DNA from: Candidatus Bipolaricaulota bacterium
Lineage (GTDB): Bacteria > Bipolaricaulota > Bipolaricaulia > UBA7950 > UBA9294
Assembly (NCBI GenBank): GCA_021129875.1
Contig: JAJOKK010000234.1
Location: 1-11,682 of the forward strand
Reading direction: 5' to 3'
DNA length: 11,682 nucleotides
In this document: positions 1 through 5,604 of the stretch, in pieces
How positions within the stretch are numbered: the stretch's first letter is position 1
Layout of the letters: every line of letters begins with the position of its first letter
Program-made: the position numbers and the translations under genes
The notes under the pieces: generated by a model
What the model saw: the letters and a program-made list of their open reading frames with translations, nothing else
What the model was told of the DNA's origin: nothing
The model's database searches: none

Positions 1-271
1 CGGAGGTGTGGATAAACATATCGGCACCGATGAGCTTCTTAATATCGCCCGGCGACGGGTCCCAACCGCACGGGCAGGCGCCGAATTCGAGCATTGTAGT
101 TACCTCTACTCTATCGCCGCCGATGAAAGTGACAAAATCGTATAAGACAGCGAAGCTGGTCACGACCTTGATTCTCTCTGCCGCAGCCGGCTGAGCGATC
201 GCGGTCATTCCGAAAACCAGCACCAGGGCCAGCGTTACTATAGTTAAAAACAACTTTTTCTTTGAATTCAT
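1..271 (-). CDS. Zinc/manganese ABC transporter substrate-binding protein, N-terminal part (runs off left edge)
   Basis: The reading frame starts at ATG 271 and is open to base 1, giving about 90 residues. An AGGAGG ribosome site lies just upstream (about 276-283). The protein opens with MNSKKKLFLTIVTLALVLVF, a Lys-rich then hydrophobic signal peptide with likely cleavage after AIA near residue 26. The mature start (RIKVVTSFAVLYDFVTFIGG, then VEVTTMLEFG) is the usual N-terminal lobe of the ZnuA/TroA cluster of extracytoplasmic metal-binding proteins. The sequence is closely similar to the complete paralogue at 1520-2428. Where the family has PHxY, with the His being the first metal ligand, this protein reads CPCGW (Cys66, Cys68, Trp70), so the ligand looks replaced by Cys. 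The C-terminal lobe lies outside the window, so intactness cannot be judged. The family call is good; the metal bound is inference. Confidence 0.85.
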   Translation of the reverse strand, partial: MNSKKKLFLTIVTLALVLVFGMTAIAQPAAAERIKVVTSFAVLYDFVTFIGGDRVEVTTMLEFGACPCGWDPSPGDIKKLIGADMFIHTS

Positions 272-335
272 CTCATCCTCCTTACTTATTTGTTCTCTTT
301 CTTTTAATTATAGGCTTCGGGTTATGTGGCTTCTA

Positions 336-631
336 CTAGATCGCAATGCGTATCTCCCTCACCTCCCTAAATGACTTTTTTTTAGCCATACCTCCAGCAT
401 CTCCTTTACGCATCTTCTGCTAGTTATCTGATCTCCATAGTTCGATGATTCCGCCAAACAGCTTTTCTGCTATCCCTAGATTCCAGTTATACAGGTAACT
501 ACGAAGACCTTAATTGAGCGGTGCGTGCCCCTCAAGATGCCGATCATGGCGTCGGGATGCCCGCCGATGAAACGCGCAACCAACTTATCTAGAGTCTCGA
601 TTCTGACGCTACCTCCTACTGCAACAGCCAT
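336..631 (-). pseudogene. Possible remnant of a small gene inside the leader of the left binding-protein gene
   Basis: Three short adjoining open stretches occur on the minus strand inside the 400-nt leader. The first (631-476, 51 codons) begins MAVAVGGSVRIETLDKLVAR and looks protein-like. The second is offset by frame, ending near 420, and reads LGIAEKLFGGIIELWRSDN. The third (413-336, 25 codons) contains MAKKKSFREVREIRIAI. None has a convincing ribosome site at its start, and the change of frame between the first two suggests decay by indel. I do not recognise the family. The stretch could equally be a structured leader that happens to be open; the call is weak. Confidence 0.22.
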
Positions 632-674
632 ATATGCTTGAGCTTTTTGCAAATGGGAATTATTATCGATTTAG

Positions 675-703
675 AGTATAGCATGAGCCTGTCTGCTTGT
701 CAA
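675..703 (-). promoter_or_regulatory. Sigma70-type promoter of the left substrate-binding protein gene
   Basis: On the minus strand TTGACA (703-698) is followed after exactly 17 nt by TATACT (680-675). The same arrangement and flanking sequence recur at 2642-2670 upstream of the paralogue. Transcription would start near 668, leaving a leader of about 400 nt before the ATG at 271. The A/T-rich downstream block (AATTATTAT followed by TTGCAAAT on the reverse side) is shared with the other locus and is a possible operator, but no clear metal-regulator dyad can be assigned. Confidence 0.65.
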
Positions 704-742
704 TACTGCGGGATAATGCAGATAGAGACTGTGGGGGTAGCG

Positions 743-763
743 CCTCTATGACAGCCATAGAGG
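743..763. repeat. Inverted repeat/hairpin
   Basis: CCTCTATG (743-750) and CATAGAGG (756-763) are perfectly complementary around a 5-nt loop, and G-U pairs can lengthen the stem by about three steps. No T-run follows on either strand, so it is not an obvious terminator. It lies upstream (plus sense) of the structured repeat at 926-1151. Confidence 0.5.
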
Positions 764-806
764 TGTTGCTTCCGCCATACATCACAGTAGAATTCCCAGT
801 CCTTCT

Positions 807-832
807 AGAGGTTGTCCTAGCGAAGAACCTCT
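807..832. repeat. Inverted repeat with an overlapping alternative hairpin
   Basis: AGAGGTT (807-813) and AACCTCT (826-832) form a perfect 7-bp stem. The right arm can instead pair with GGGGTT at about 843-848, which is followed by further Ts. The two pairings exclude each other on the plus strand, in the manner of an antiterminator/terminator pair. The second stem is weak (one G-U) and the T-run is short, so attenuation is only a possibility. Confidence 0.3.
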
Positions 833-925
833 TGCAAGCTGAGGGGTTTTACTTATATGTCAAAAAAAATACAATCATACTTCTACATCTTTTAGCTAAG
901 ATATCCAATGCGATGCCATTAAGTG

Positions 926-1151
926 AATTGGGTCAGCGATCGGCCAAAGAAAACGCTCAAGCCGCGGCACAAACCTCTTCCCCTTGTAGAACAGAAGATT
1001 TCACCGTCTCGGGGAGTGTAGTAAATTCTTTCCCGGATACGACACCCCCCCGAGGCGATAGAAGGTTCGAAACCACGGTGTGGCCTCCGGCCTTGTTTCG
1101 CAACTGAGTTTGAAGATAAGCAGCAGAAAAGGTTTGCATAACAAGTTTCCT
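926..1151 (+). repeat. Structured repeat element, copy A (possible non-coding RNA)
   Basis: This block aligns with 4091-4346. Shared landmarks in order are AATTGG..CGGCC, a GAAAACGC-like segment, GCACAAaCC, TTCACCGT, GTGTAGTA, a C-run ending CCCCCGAG, GTGTGGCCT, GGCCTTGTT, CAGAAAAGGTTTnCATAACA. Between GCACAA and GTGTGGCCT both copies span 120 nt. Copy A can form a stem of 1008-1023 with 1038-1054 (CTCGGGG, GTGT and GTA paired), a GGCC-loop-GGCC hairpin at about 1082-1092, and a longer-range pairing of CTTGTT (1092-1097) with AACAAG (1140-1145). Similarity continues past the stop codons of the overlapping reading frames, favouring RNA or DNA function over protein. I do not recognise a known RNA family. 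Confidence 0.6.
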
Positions 1152-1416
1152 CGTGACAAAGGGAGTGGTTTCAAGCCAACTAGAGCAAAGCCATCGCAAG
1201 CATTCCGTAAGCCCATACTGGCTGCAATGTGGCAGGCCTAGAGCCACTGATCGACACAGAACAGAGAACATCCCTCTTCACTCATTACTCCGGCCTCAAT
1301 CCGTGTGTGTCAGTGTCCATCCGTGGCTCTTTCTTCCCTCGGATGCGGGAGTTTAGGGATGGGTTTACTGAATATGTACAATCCATCTTACTCCTTTTAT
1401 TAGGGCCGACCAAACC

Positions 1417-1455
1417 GAGGATGCTCCCCCGCGTAACCGCGAGGGAGACGTCCTC
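1417..1455. repeat. Strong hairpin downstream of the binding-protein gene
   Basis: The arms 1417-1433 and 1438-1455 pair as GAGGA, a short internal loop, then TCCC and CGCG, around a TAAC loop. The hairpin sits about 65 nt beyond the stop codon of the 1520-2428 gene on the minus strand and could end or protect its transcript. No T-run follows in that direction, so an intrinsic terminator is not demonstrated. Confidence 0.5.
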
Positions 1456-1519
1456 TAGTACAAGTGAAGATACGGGTGACTGAACGAGAGAGAGTTGACC
1501 CGGATGACCGGCTCTGCCA

Positions 1520-2428
1520 CTATTCGCCTCCTAGGGCGCGTACAAGATTATCCAGGAAGTCGTACATCATCGACACATAGGCGCTCAACGTCTCCCCTTC
1601 CGCCCGTGGTGCAAGCGGTGAGGTCGTAAACAACGCCACACCAGCGCCTATCTCTGCCGCAAGAACCCTAAACGGTTCTTCTCCCGGTTCTTCGCTGAAG
1701 ATGTATGATACCCCGAGCTCGCGGCCGAGGCGGATCAGCTCGGCCATCCTTCCCGGCGTTGGCTCGTCAAGCCAAAGTGTAACCAAGGGATGTGCAACAA
1801 GTCCGTATCGTGCTGCAAAGTAATCGAGCGCTTGGTGGAAGACGATAAACTCCCGCAGCGGAACATCGGCTAACCTGGTTCGGATGGCTGCGTCCAGCTC
1901 ATTAAGCTGCCTCTGCAATCGGGTTGCATTCGCAACATAGAGGGACTCCCCAGCCGGATCTTGCTCGATCAAGGCATGCATGATCGTGTTAACCATCAGC
2001 TTGGCATTGATCGGGTCGAGCCATACGTGTAGGTCTTCCATCTCCCCGATTAAGCGTGTCGGCACCCCTTTCGCGGATTCAATAACGACTAGCCCCGGAA
2101 CACCTGCCGCTGCAACGACTTTGTCGATCCACGGATCGACAAGATCGGAGGTGTGGATAAACATATCGGCACCGATGAGCTTCTTGATATCACCCGGCCC
2201 CGGGTCGCAGCCGCACGGGCAGCCGCCGAATTCGAGCATTGTAGTTACCTCTACCCTGGCACCACCGATAAAGGTAACAAAATCGTACAAAACAGCGAAG
2301 CTGACCACAACGTCGATTCTATCTTCCGCAGCAGGCTGGCCAACCGCGGATATTCCGAACCCCAAAGACAACGTCAGCGTTAGTGCCAACGCCATGATGG
2401 TTGAGAACATCTTTCTGTTTAGATCCAT
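1520..2428 (-). CDS. Zinc/manganese ABC transporter substrate-binding protein with Cys-rich metal site
   Basis: A complete 302-residue protein of the ZnuA/TroA cluster of extracytoplasmic metal-binding proteins, normally the capture component of a Zn or Mn importer. The start at 2428 is set by a GGAGG site 8 nt upstream. Residues 1-30 form a signal peptide, with likely cleavage AVG/QP. Family ligands: His134 in HVWLDP and His198 in VFHQALDYFAARYGL are present, and Glu246/247 in FSEEP is in the usual acidic position. The first ligand, His in the family's PHxY, is replaced in CPCGCDPGPGD (Cys70, Cys72, Cys74). The late Asp of the LDPL motif appears as Thr (FTTSPL). No permease or ATPase gene is adjacent, so it is an orphan binding protein or works with transporter genes elsewhere. 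The Cys-rich site may shift metal preference or reflect a different ligand; that is inference. Confidence 0.93.
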   Translation of the reverse strand: MDLNRKMFSTIMALALTLTLSLGFGISAVGQPAAEDRIDVVVSFAVLYDFVTFIGGARVEVTTMLEFGGCPCGCDPGPGDIKKLIGADMFIHTSDLVDPWIDKVVAAAGVPGLVVIESAKGVPTRLIGEMEDLHVWLDPINAKLMVNTIMHALIEQDPAGESLYVANATRLQRQLNELDAAIRTRLADVPLREFIVFHQALDYFAARYGLVAHPLVTLWLDEPTPGRMAELIRLGRELGVSYIFSEEPGEEPFRVLAAEIGAGVALFTTSPLAPRAEGETLSAYVSMMYDFLDNLVRALGGE

Positions 2429-2641
2429 TTCTCTTTCCTCCTTTCTTTTAATTGTAGTCTTTGCATTGCCTGCCTTCTTAAACCATTATAGTATTTATTG
2501 CACCCCCTCTAAACAATCTTCTTATGTCTATGCCGCCAGCGTCTCATCGTTGCTCTTCGGTTAGGCCCCTTTTTGTCCTTCTACCTGAGACAGCTACGTC
2601 TGGCTGAACTTACTTGCAAATAAAAATTATTAGTGTTTCGA

Positions 2642-2670
2642 AGTATAGCATGGATCCGCCTGCTTGTCAA
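2642..2670 (-). promoter_or_regulatory. Sigma70-type promoter of the complete binding-protein gene
   Basis: TTGACA (2670-2665) and TATACT (2647-2642) on the minus strand are separated by exactly 17 nt. Start of transcription would be near 2635, about 207 nt ahead of the ATG at 2428. The hexamers, spacer and flanks match the promoter at 675-703, showing that the upstream region was duplicated with the gene. A weaker downstream box (TATAAT at 2490-2485 with a TTTAGA-like -35) might act as a second start. Confidence 0.65.
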
Positions 2671-2696
2671 AGGGGGGATAATGCTAATCAATTGGG

Positions 2697-2725
2697 TCGA
2701 TAGTATAGATCTACCTATTTGTCAA
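2697..2725 (-). promoter_or_regulatory. Third, decayed copy of the promoter repeat
   Basis: A partial tandem copy of the 2642-2670 block reads TTGACA (2725-2720), but it has lost about 5 nt of the spacer. TATACT is therefore only 12 nt away, and a 17-nt spacer leads to the poor box TATCGA. The GGGGGATAA text that flanks the -35 element is kept in all three copies. It is probably non-functional as a promoter; it could be a regulator-binding remnant. Confidence 0.35.
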
Positions 2726-2756
2726 GAGGGGGATAAGGATGCTAGGGGCGCTAGGC

Positions 2757-2842
2757 TCAGACCTTCGATCTTGGTGTTTTTTCGTTACTTGGCACTCTCT
2801 TCCAAAGCATCGGCTCACAAAACACCAAGATCGAAGGTTTGA
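2757..2842. repeat. Long inverted repeat (24-bp arms, 38-nt loop)
   Basis: ACCTTCGATCTTGGTGTTTT (2761-2780) is perfectly repeated in reverse at 2819-2838. The stem can extend four more positions to 2757 and 2842 with one G-U pair. The loop, 2781-2818, has no obvious content. A transcript through it would form a very stable hairpin. No proper T-run follows directly on either strand, although CCCCTTTTT comes shortly after on the plus strand. It could be a terminator-like barrier between divergent genes, or the ends of a miniature mobile element. Confidence 0.8.
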
Positions 2843-2970
2843 CCCCTTTTTGCCATTCAATGCCCCACAGATTGCTGCGGAGTTCGTTGCTTTTGCAGGT
2901 TCATCTGATTGCATCGCGGCTTTCCGTTGTCATTGATAGCGGAGTGTGCTAGCATGAAACGGTAAATACG

Positions 2971-3987
2971 ATGAAGGAAGCGATGCTTTACGAGCGAATC
3001 GGTGACGGGCGTGTCCGTTGCAACCTGTGCATGCACCGCTGCCTGATTGCGAATGGGGAATACGGGCTGTGCTACGTGCGGGTAAACCGCGACGGTCGGC
3101 TCTACAGCTCGGTCTATGGGAGGGTCGTCTCCCGCAGCGTTGAACCGATCGAGAAGAAGCCGCTCTTCCACTTCCTCCCAGGAACATGTGCCTATTCGGT
3201 CGCCACGGTCGGTTGTAACTTTACCTGTCTTTACTGTCAGAACCACATGATCGCCCAGTACCCGCGCGAACACGGGGGGCGGATCCTTGGGGAGGAGGTC
3301 TCCCCAAGGGAGATCGTGGCCTCGGCCATGGATAGCGGGTGCAAGACGATCGCCTATACGTATACCGAGCCGACCATCTTCTTCGAATATGCGTATGAGA
3401 CCGCCCGCCTTGCTCGCGCGGAGGGGTTGAACAACGTCTTCGTTACCAACGGCTACATGACACCCGAGGCGATCGAGGAGATCCTCCCGTACCTCGACGG
3501 GGCGAATATCGATCTTAAGGGGATCAGCACCGAGGGCTACCGCGAGGTGACCGGGGGAAACCTGCGCCCTGTCCTGCACACAATCGAACGGCTCTCTCGC
3601 GCCAAGATCTGGGTCGAGGTGACGACCCTTATCATCCCCGGAATGAACGACGACCCGCAGGCTCTCCGCTGGATGGCTGAAGCGATCTGCGGAATCTCTC
3701 CGGTGATCCCCTGGCACATCAGCCGGTTCTACCCCGCCTACCGGATGCGTCATTACCCCCCGACTCCTATCGCTGCCTTGCAGGAAGCGGAACGGATCGG
3801 GCGCGAGGTCGGTTTGCGCTACATTTACATAGGGAACGTCCCCGGCCAAGGGGAGGAGACCTACTGCCCCGCGTGCGGTGACCCGGTTATCCGGCGGCGT
3901 GGTTTCATGGCGAAAGAGAACTCGCTGCAGGATGGGTGTTGTCCCGCTTGCGGGAGCGAGGTAGAAGGTTTTTGGTTCGCCGCCTAG
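2971..3987 (+). CDS. amrS: AmmeMemoRadiSam-system radical SAM enzyme (AmrS-like)
   Basis: A 338-residue radical SAM protein of the AmrS/PflA-like family. Such enzymes use a 4Fe-4S cluster to cleave S-adenosylmethionine; the substrate of AmrS is not established. The cluster motif is GCNFTCLYCQN (Cys82, Cys86, Cys89). An N-terminal set of cysteines (RCNLCMHRCLI, residues 17-24, plus Cys34) and a C-terminal zinc-ribbon-like pair of CPAC motifs (299-302 and 324-327) are also typical of this family. The length is normal and the start MKEAMLYE fits the family, although the ribosome site is weak; Met at 2983 is an alternative. The usual partners AMMECR1 and MEMO are not in the window, so it stands alone. 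The promoter was not located. The minus-strand frame at 2857-3849 is its shadow. Confidence 0.93.
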   Translation: MKEAMLYERIGDGRVRCNLCMHRCLIANGEYGLCYVRVNRDGRLYSSVYGRVVSRSVEPIEKKPLFHFLPGTCAYSVATVGCNFTCLYCQNHMIAQYPREHGGRILGEEVSPREIVASAMDSGCKTIAYTYTEPTIFFEYAYETARLARAEGLNNVFVTNGYMTPEAIEEILPYLDGANIDLKGISTEGYREVTGGNLRPVLHTIERLSRAKIWVEVTTLIIPGMNDDPQALRWMAEAICGISPVIPWHISRFYPAYRMRHYPPTPIAALQEAERIGREVGLRYIYIGNVPGQGEETYCPACGDPVIRRRGFMAKENSLQDGCCPACGSEVEGFWFAA

Positions 3988-4018
3988 CTATCCTTAAGTT
4001 CGCTCAGGAGGCAATGCA

Positions 4019-4288
4019 ATGAAAGAGATAAAATGTGCTATGGTCTGCTACGCGCAACAGCTGATAGAAAAGGTCCGCAAAGCGTTTCTTAATTGGCACG
4101 ACCGGCCTGGTCGGAAACGCATAATCTTGCAAGCTGTTGCACAACCCTGCTCTCCTTGGGGAATAAAAACGTTCACCGTTGTGGGGGGTGTAGTAGCCGA
4201 CTGGGGGGCTTACTACACTCCCCCGAGCGGTAAAATGCTTGAAATTACAGTGTGGCCTGGCTGGCAGACAGGCGGCCTTGTTCCGTAA
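4019..4288 (+). CDS. Possible small protein overlapping structured repeat copy B (doubtful)
   Basis: An 89-codon frame with a textbook ribosome site (AGGAGG 4006-4011, 7 nt before ATG), 31 nt after the radical SAM gene. Its second half shares AQ..SP, FTV.G.VV, TPP.G and TVWP with the frame in repeat copy A. However, the nucleotide similarity between copies shifts frame around the C-run and continues beyond both stop codons, and no protein family is recognised. The ribosome site argues for translation; the pattern of conservation argues for RNA. Both could be true if the frame is a short leader. Confidence 0.3.
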   Translation: MKEIKCAMVCYAQQLIEKVRKAFLNWHDRPGRKRIILQAVAQPCSPWGIKTFTVVGGVVADWGAYYTPPSGKMLEITVWPGWQTGGLVP

Positions 4289-4346
4289 CTGGTTTTAACG
4301 ATAAGTGACAGAAAAGGTTTCCATAACAGGCTCCTTGGAGCCTGTT
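4091..4346 (+). repeat. Structured repeat element, copy B, upstream of the DUF4234 gene
   Basis: The second copy of the element at 926-1151, with roughly two-thirds of positions alike over the core. Predicted stems are GCGTTTC (4082-4088) with GAAACGC (about 4114-4120) closing a GACCGG/GGTC hairpin; GGGGG plus GTGTAGTA (4183-4195) with TACTACAC plus CCCCC (4211-4224), 13 pairs and one bulged base; a GGCC..GGCC hairpin at about 4254-4277; and CTTGTT (4277-4282) with AACAGG (4325-4330). In the last stem a U-A pair of copy A becomes U-G, so pairing is kept. It lies on the same strand just ahead of the DUF4234 gene, as a leader RNA would. Confidence 0.6.
4325..4346 (+). promoter_or_regulatory. 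Perfect hairpin abutting the ribosome site of the DUF4234 gene
   Basis: AACAGGCTCC and GGAGCCTGTT form a 10-bp stem with a 2-nt loop (effectively 9 bp and 4 nt). The next bases, AAAGGAG at 4347-4353, are the Shine-Dalgarno sequence for the ATG at 4360. The left arm can alternatively pair with CTTGTT at 4277-4282 inside the structured element. The two states would exclude each other, as in a riboswitch-like translational control. There is no T-run for termination. Confidence 0.45.
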
Positions 4347-4359
4347 AAAGGAGATACCG

Positions 4360-4659
4360 ATGACGCGGAGATCCCCCCCTATGGTGATACTGCTGGCGAT
4401 CGTGACGCTTGGCTTCTACGAATTATTCTGGCTCGTCAGGACAAAGACGGAAATGAACTCAAAAGGTGCGGAAATACCAACGGCGCTCTTACTCCTCATT
4501 CCACTCGTAAATTTGTACTGGTTATGGCGATTCTGCTGCGGAGTAGAACATGTGACCGATGGAGGGATGACGGTTGGCAAGGCATTTCTGCTCTATTTAT
4601 TCCTGGATTTCATTGGGGCCAGCATTATCCAATCCAAGCTGAATAAGGTGGCAGATTAA
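4360..4659 (+). CDS. DUF4234 family small membrane protein
   Basis: A 99-residue protein of unknown function with three hydrophobic segments: about residues 7-25 (VILLAIVTLGFYELFWL), 41-60 (TALLLLIPLVNLYWLWRF) and 72-88 (KAFLLYLFLDFIGASII). The LGFYELFWLVRTKTEMN stretch and the pattern of aromatic residues match DUF4234. The start is fixed by AAAGGAG with 6-nt spacing. It follows the structured element and its terminal hairpin, suggesting control at the leader RNA level. The overlapping 113-residue frame from 4305 is a shadow running through the hairpin. The family assignment is from memory and fairly secure; the function is unknown. Confidence 0.8.
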   Translation: MTRRSPPMVILLAIVTLGFYELFWLVRTKTEMNSKGAEIPTALLLLIPLVNLYWLWRFCCGVEHVTDGGMTVGKAFLLYLFLDFIGASIIQSKLNKVAD

Positions 4660-4767
4660 ACCTGGGAGAACAAGCTTACGGGTTCGTTGAGTTCATTGCC
4701 CCGTGAAATAGGTGCGTTGGTTGCGATTGCACGGAGGCATGGGTTCGTCAGACCCGTCCTGCCCTTA

Positions 4768-4838
4768 CTCAACTTTCCACCTCTCAACTTCCCACCTCTC
4801 AACTTCCCAACCTCTCAACCTCTCAACCTCTCAACCAC
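4768..4838. repeat. CTCAAC-based minisatellite
   Basis: Three 15-16-bp units of the form CTCAACTTCCCACCT (4768-4782, 4783-4797, 4798-4813) are followed by three shorter units CTCAACCT (4814-4838). The block lies in the spacer between the convergent DUF4234 and ExoD-like genes. Copy number may vary by slippage. No function is evident. Confidence 0.85.
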
Positions 4839-4873
4839 ATGGCCCTCCGATCTTGCCCCCGGACGTCTTCGCC

Positions 4874-5521
4874 CTATATGAACAGGCGGAGGAGGAACTC
4901 TCCACCGACGATCAGCGCAGCCAGATAGAGGCCGGTGATCGTTATGCCGAGGGACAGACCGCCGAGGATGAAGAGGCCGTCGTTCCCCGCAAGCCCCAGG
5001 CCGAGCAGGAGGACGGAAAAGCCGGGGATGGTATTGGTGCCGGGGATGGGGATCATCATCAGGCTGCCCATCAACAGGACGACCAGACCAACAACCCGGC
5101 GGGAGAGGGGGGCTCTGCTCAACGTTCCGATTCGTGGTCGGAGCAAACGCTCGATCTTACGCAAGAACCGGATCCCTTTTCCGGTGAACAGCTCGACGAC
5201 CAGGCGGGGGACCTCCCGTTTGCAGAGCTTTTGAGGGAGCCAGGGGAGGGTTCGTCCCCATATCAGTTGCAGTCCCAACAGGGCGATCACCAGCCCGAAG
5301 GGGATGGAGTAACCAACAGCGGGGACCGGCACGGCCGAAGGGAGGGAGATAAGGGCGAGGAGGATCCCAAACCCTCGTCCGGCAAGGGTATCGACGAGTC
5401 GCCCGATGGTGAGCACCCCTCGCATCTCACCGAACAACCCTGCCAGATCCCCAGACAAACTCTTTCTTTTCAACCGTGCTTCCTCCTCACCAAGCGAACC
5501 TCCCTCTTCGAACCGCTCCAT
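4874..5521 (-). CDS. ExoD-like membrane protein
   Basis: A 215-residue integral membrane protein of the ExoD family, named after a Rhizobium gene affecting exopolysaccharide; the biochemical role is unclear. The conserved proline pattern LPSAVPVPAVGYSIPFGLVI (60-79) followed by LLGLQLIWGR is visible. So is the second half-motif MIPIPGTNTIPGFSVLLLGLGL (156-177). Hydrophobic segments lie near 48-62, 72-89, 143-160, 163-180 and 185-208. A GAGG ribosome site is 5 nt before the ATG at 5521. It is read in the same direction as the aldo/keto reductase upstream, 126 nt away, and may share its transcript. The long plus-strand frame at 4712-5680 is its antisense shadow. Confidence 0.85.
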   Translation of the reverse strand: MERFEEGGSLGEEEARLKRKSLSGDLAGLFGEMRGVLTIGRLVDTLAGRGFGILLALISLPSAVPVPAVGYSIPFGLVIALLGLQLIWGRTLPWLPQKLCKREVPRLVVELFTGKGIRFLRKIERLLRPRIGTLSRAPLSRRVVGLVVLLMGSLMMIPIPGTNTIPGFSVLLLGLGLAGNDGLFILGGLSLGITITGLYLAALIVGGEFLLRLFI

Positions 5522-5604
5522 TTTATCCTCTGTAAGAGTCGATCGGCACCCCCTCTGCTCTGCTCATGGATGAAAAAGCAGTCTGTCTCCTTTAGAAATG
5601 GAAG

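Larger units (their letters stand above)
272..1519. other. Long spacer between the two binding-protein genes
   Basis: This 1.25-kb stretch is AT-richer than the genes around it and has no convincing intact gene. From left to right it holds the leader and possible gene remnant, the promoter at 675-703, two hairpins at 743-763 and 807-832, the first copy of a structured repeat at about 926-1151, and a strong hairpin at 1417-1455. The open frame at 697-1107 on the plus strand has no ribosome site and starts inside the minus-strand promoter, so I do not call it a gene. The frame at 1229-1483 has biased, unprotein-like composition. About 1290-1330 carries a short text of the kind ATCCGTGT..CATCCGTGG that I recall as a common intergenic repeat; I could not check this. 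Confidence 0.6.
2429..2970. other. Spacer between the binding-protein gene and the radical SAM gene
   Basis: This 540-nt AT-rich stretch contains the leader of the binding-protein gene, its promoter, the decayed promoter copy and a large inverted repeat at 2757-2842. The leader could encode a 12-residue peptide MRRWRHRHKKIV (start near 2542, no clear ribosome site). The remaining open frames on both strands are produced by the inverted repeat itself, which is why the same LRSWCF text appears in both directions. I see no supported gene here. Confidence 0.6.

Noticed and set aside
697..1107. 136-codon frame on the plus strand
   Set aside because: No ribosome site, starts inside a minus-strand promoter, crosses two hairpins and has no recognisable domain. 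Its last 45 codons match the frame in repeat copy B, but nucleotide conservation there looks RNA-like.
1229..1483. 84-codon frame on the plus strand
   Set aside because: Built from an intergenic-type repeat text and a hairpin; no ribosome site or protein-like pattern.
1980..2564. 194-codon frame on the plus strand
   Set aside because: Antisense to the N-terminal half of the binding-protein gene and into its leader.
2757..2842. Intrinsic terminator
   Set aside because: The stem is far longer than normal and has no immediate T-run on either strand, so I list it only as an inverted repeat.
2857..3849. 330-codon frame on the minus strand
   Set aside because: Lies antisense to the radical SAM gene, whose cysteine motifs and length are convincing; no family resemblance in the antisense product.
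4091..4346. Known riboswitch or tRNA-like RNA such as a T-box, cobalamin, fluoride or manganese riboswitch
   Set aside because: None of the diagnostic conserved motifs of these classes could be found by eye.
4768..4838. CRISPR array
   Set aside because: The units are contiguous 8-16-bp tandem copies with no unique spacers and no cas genes nearby.
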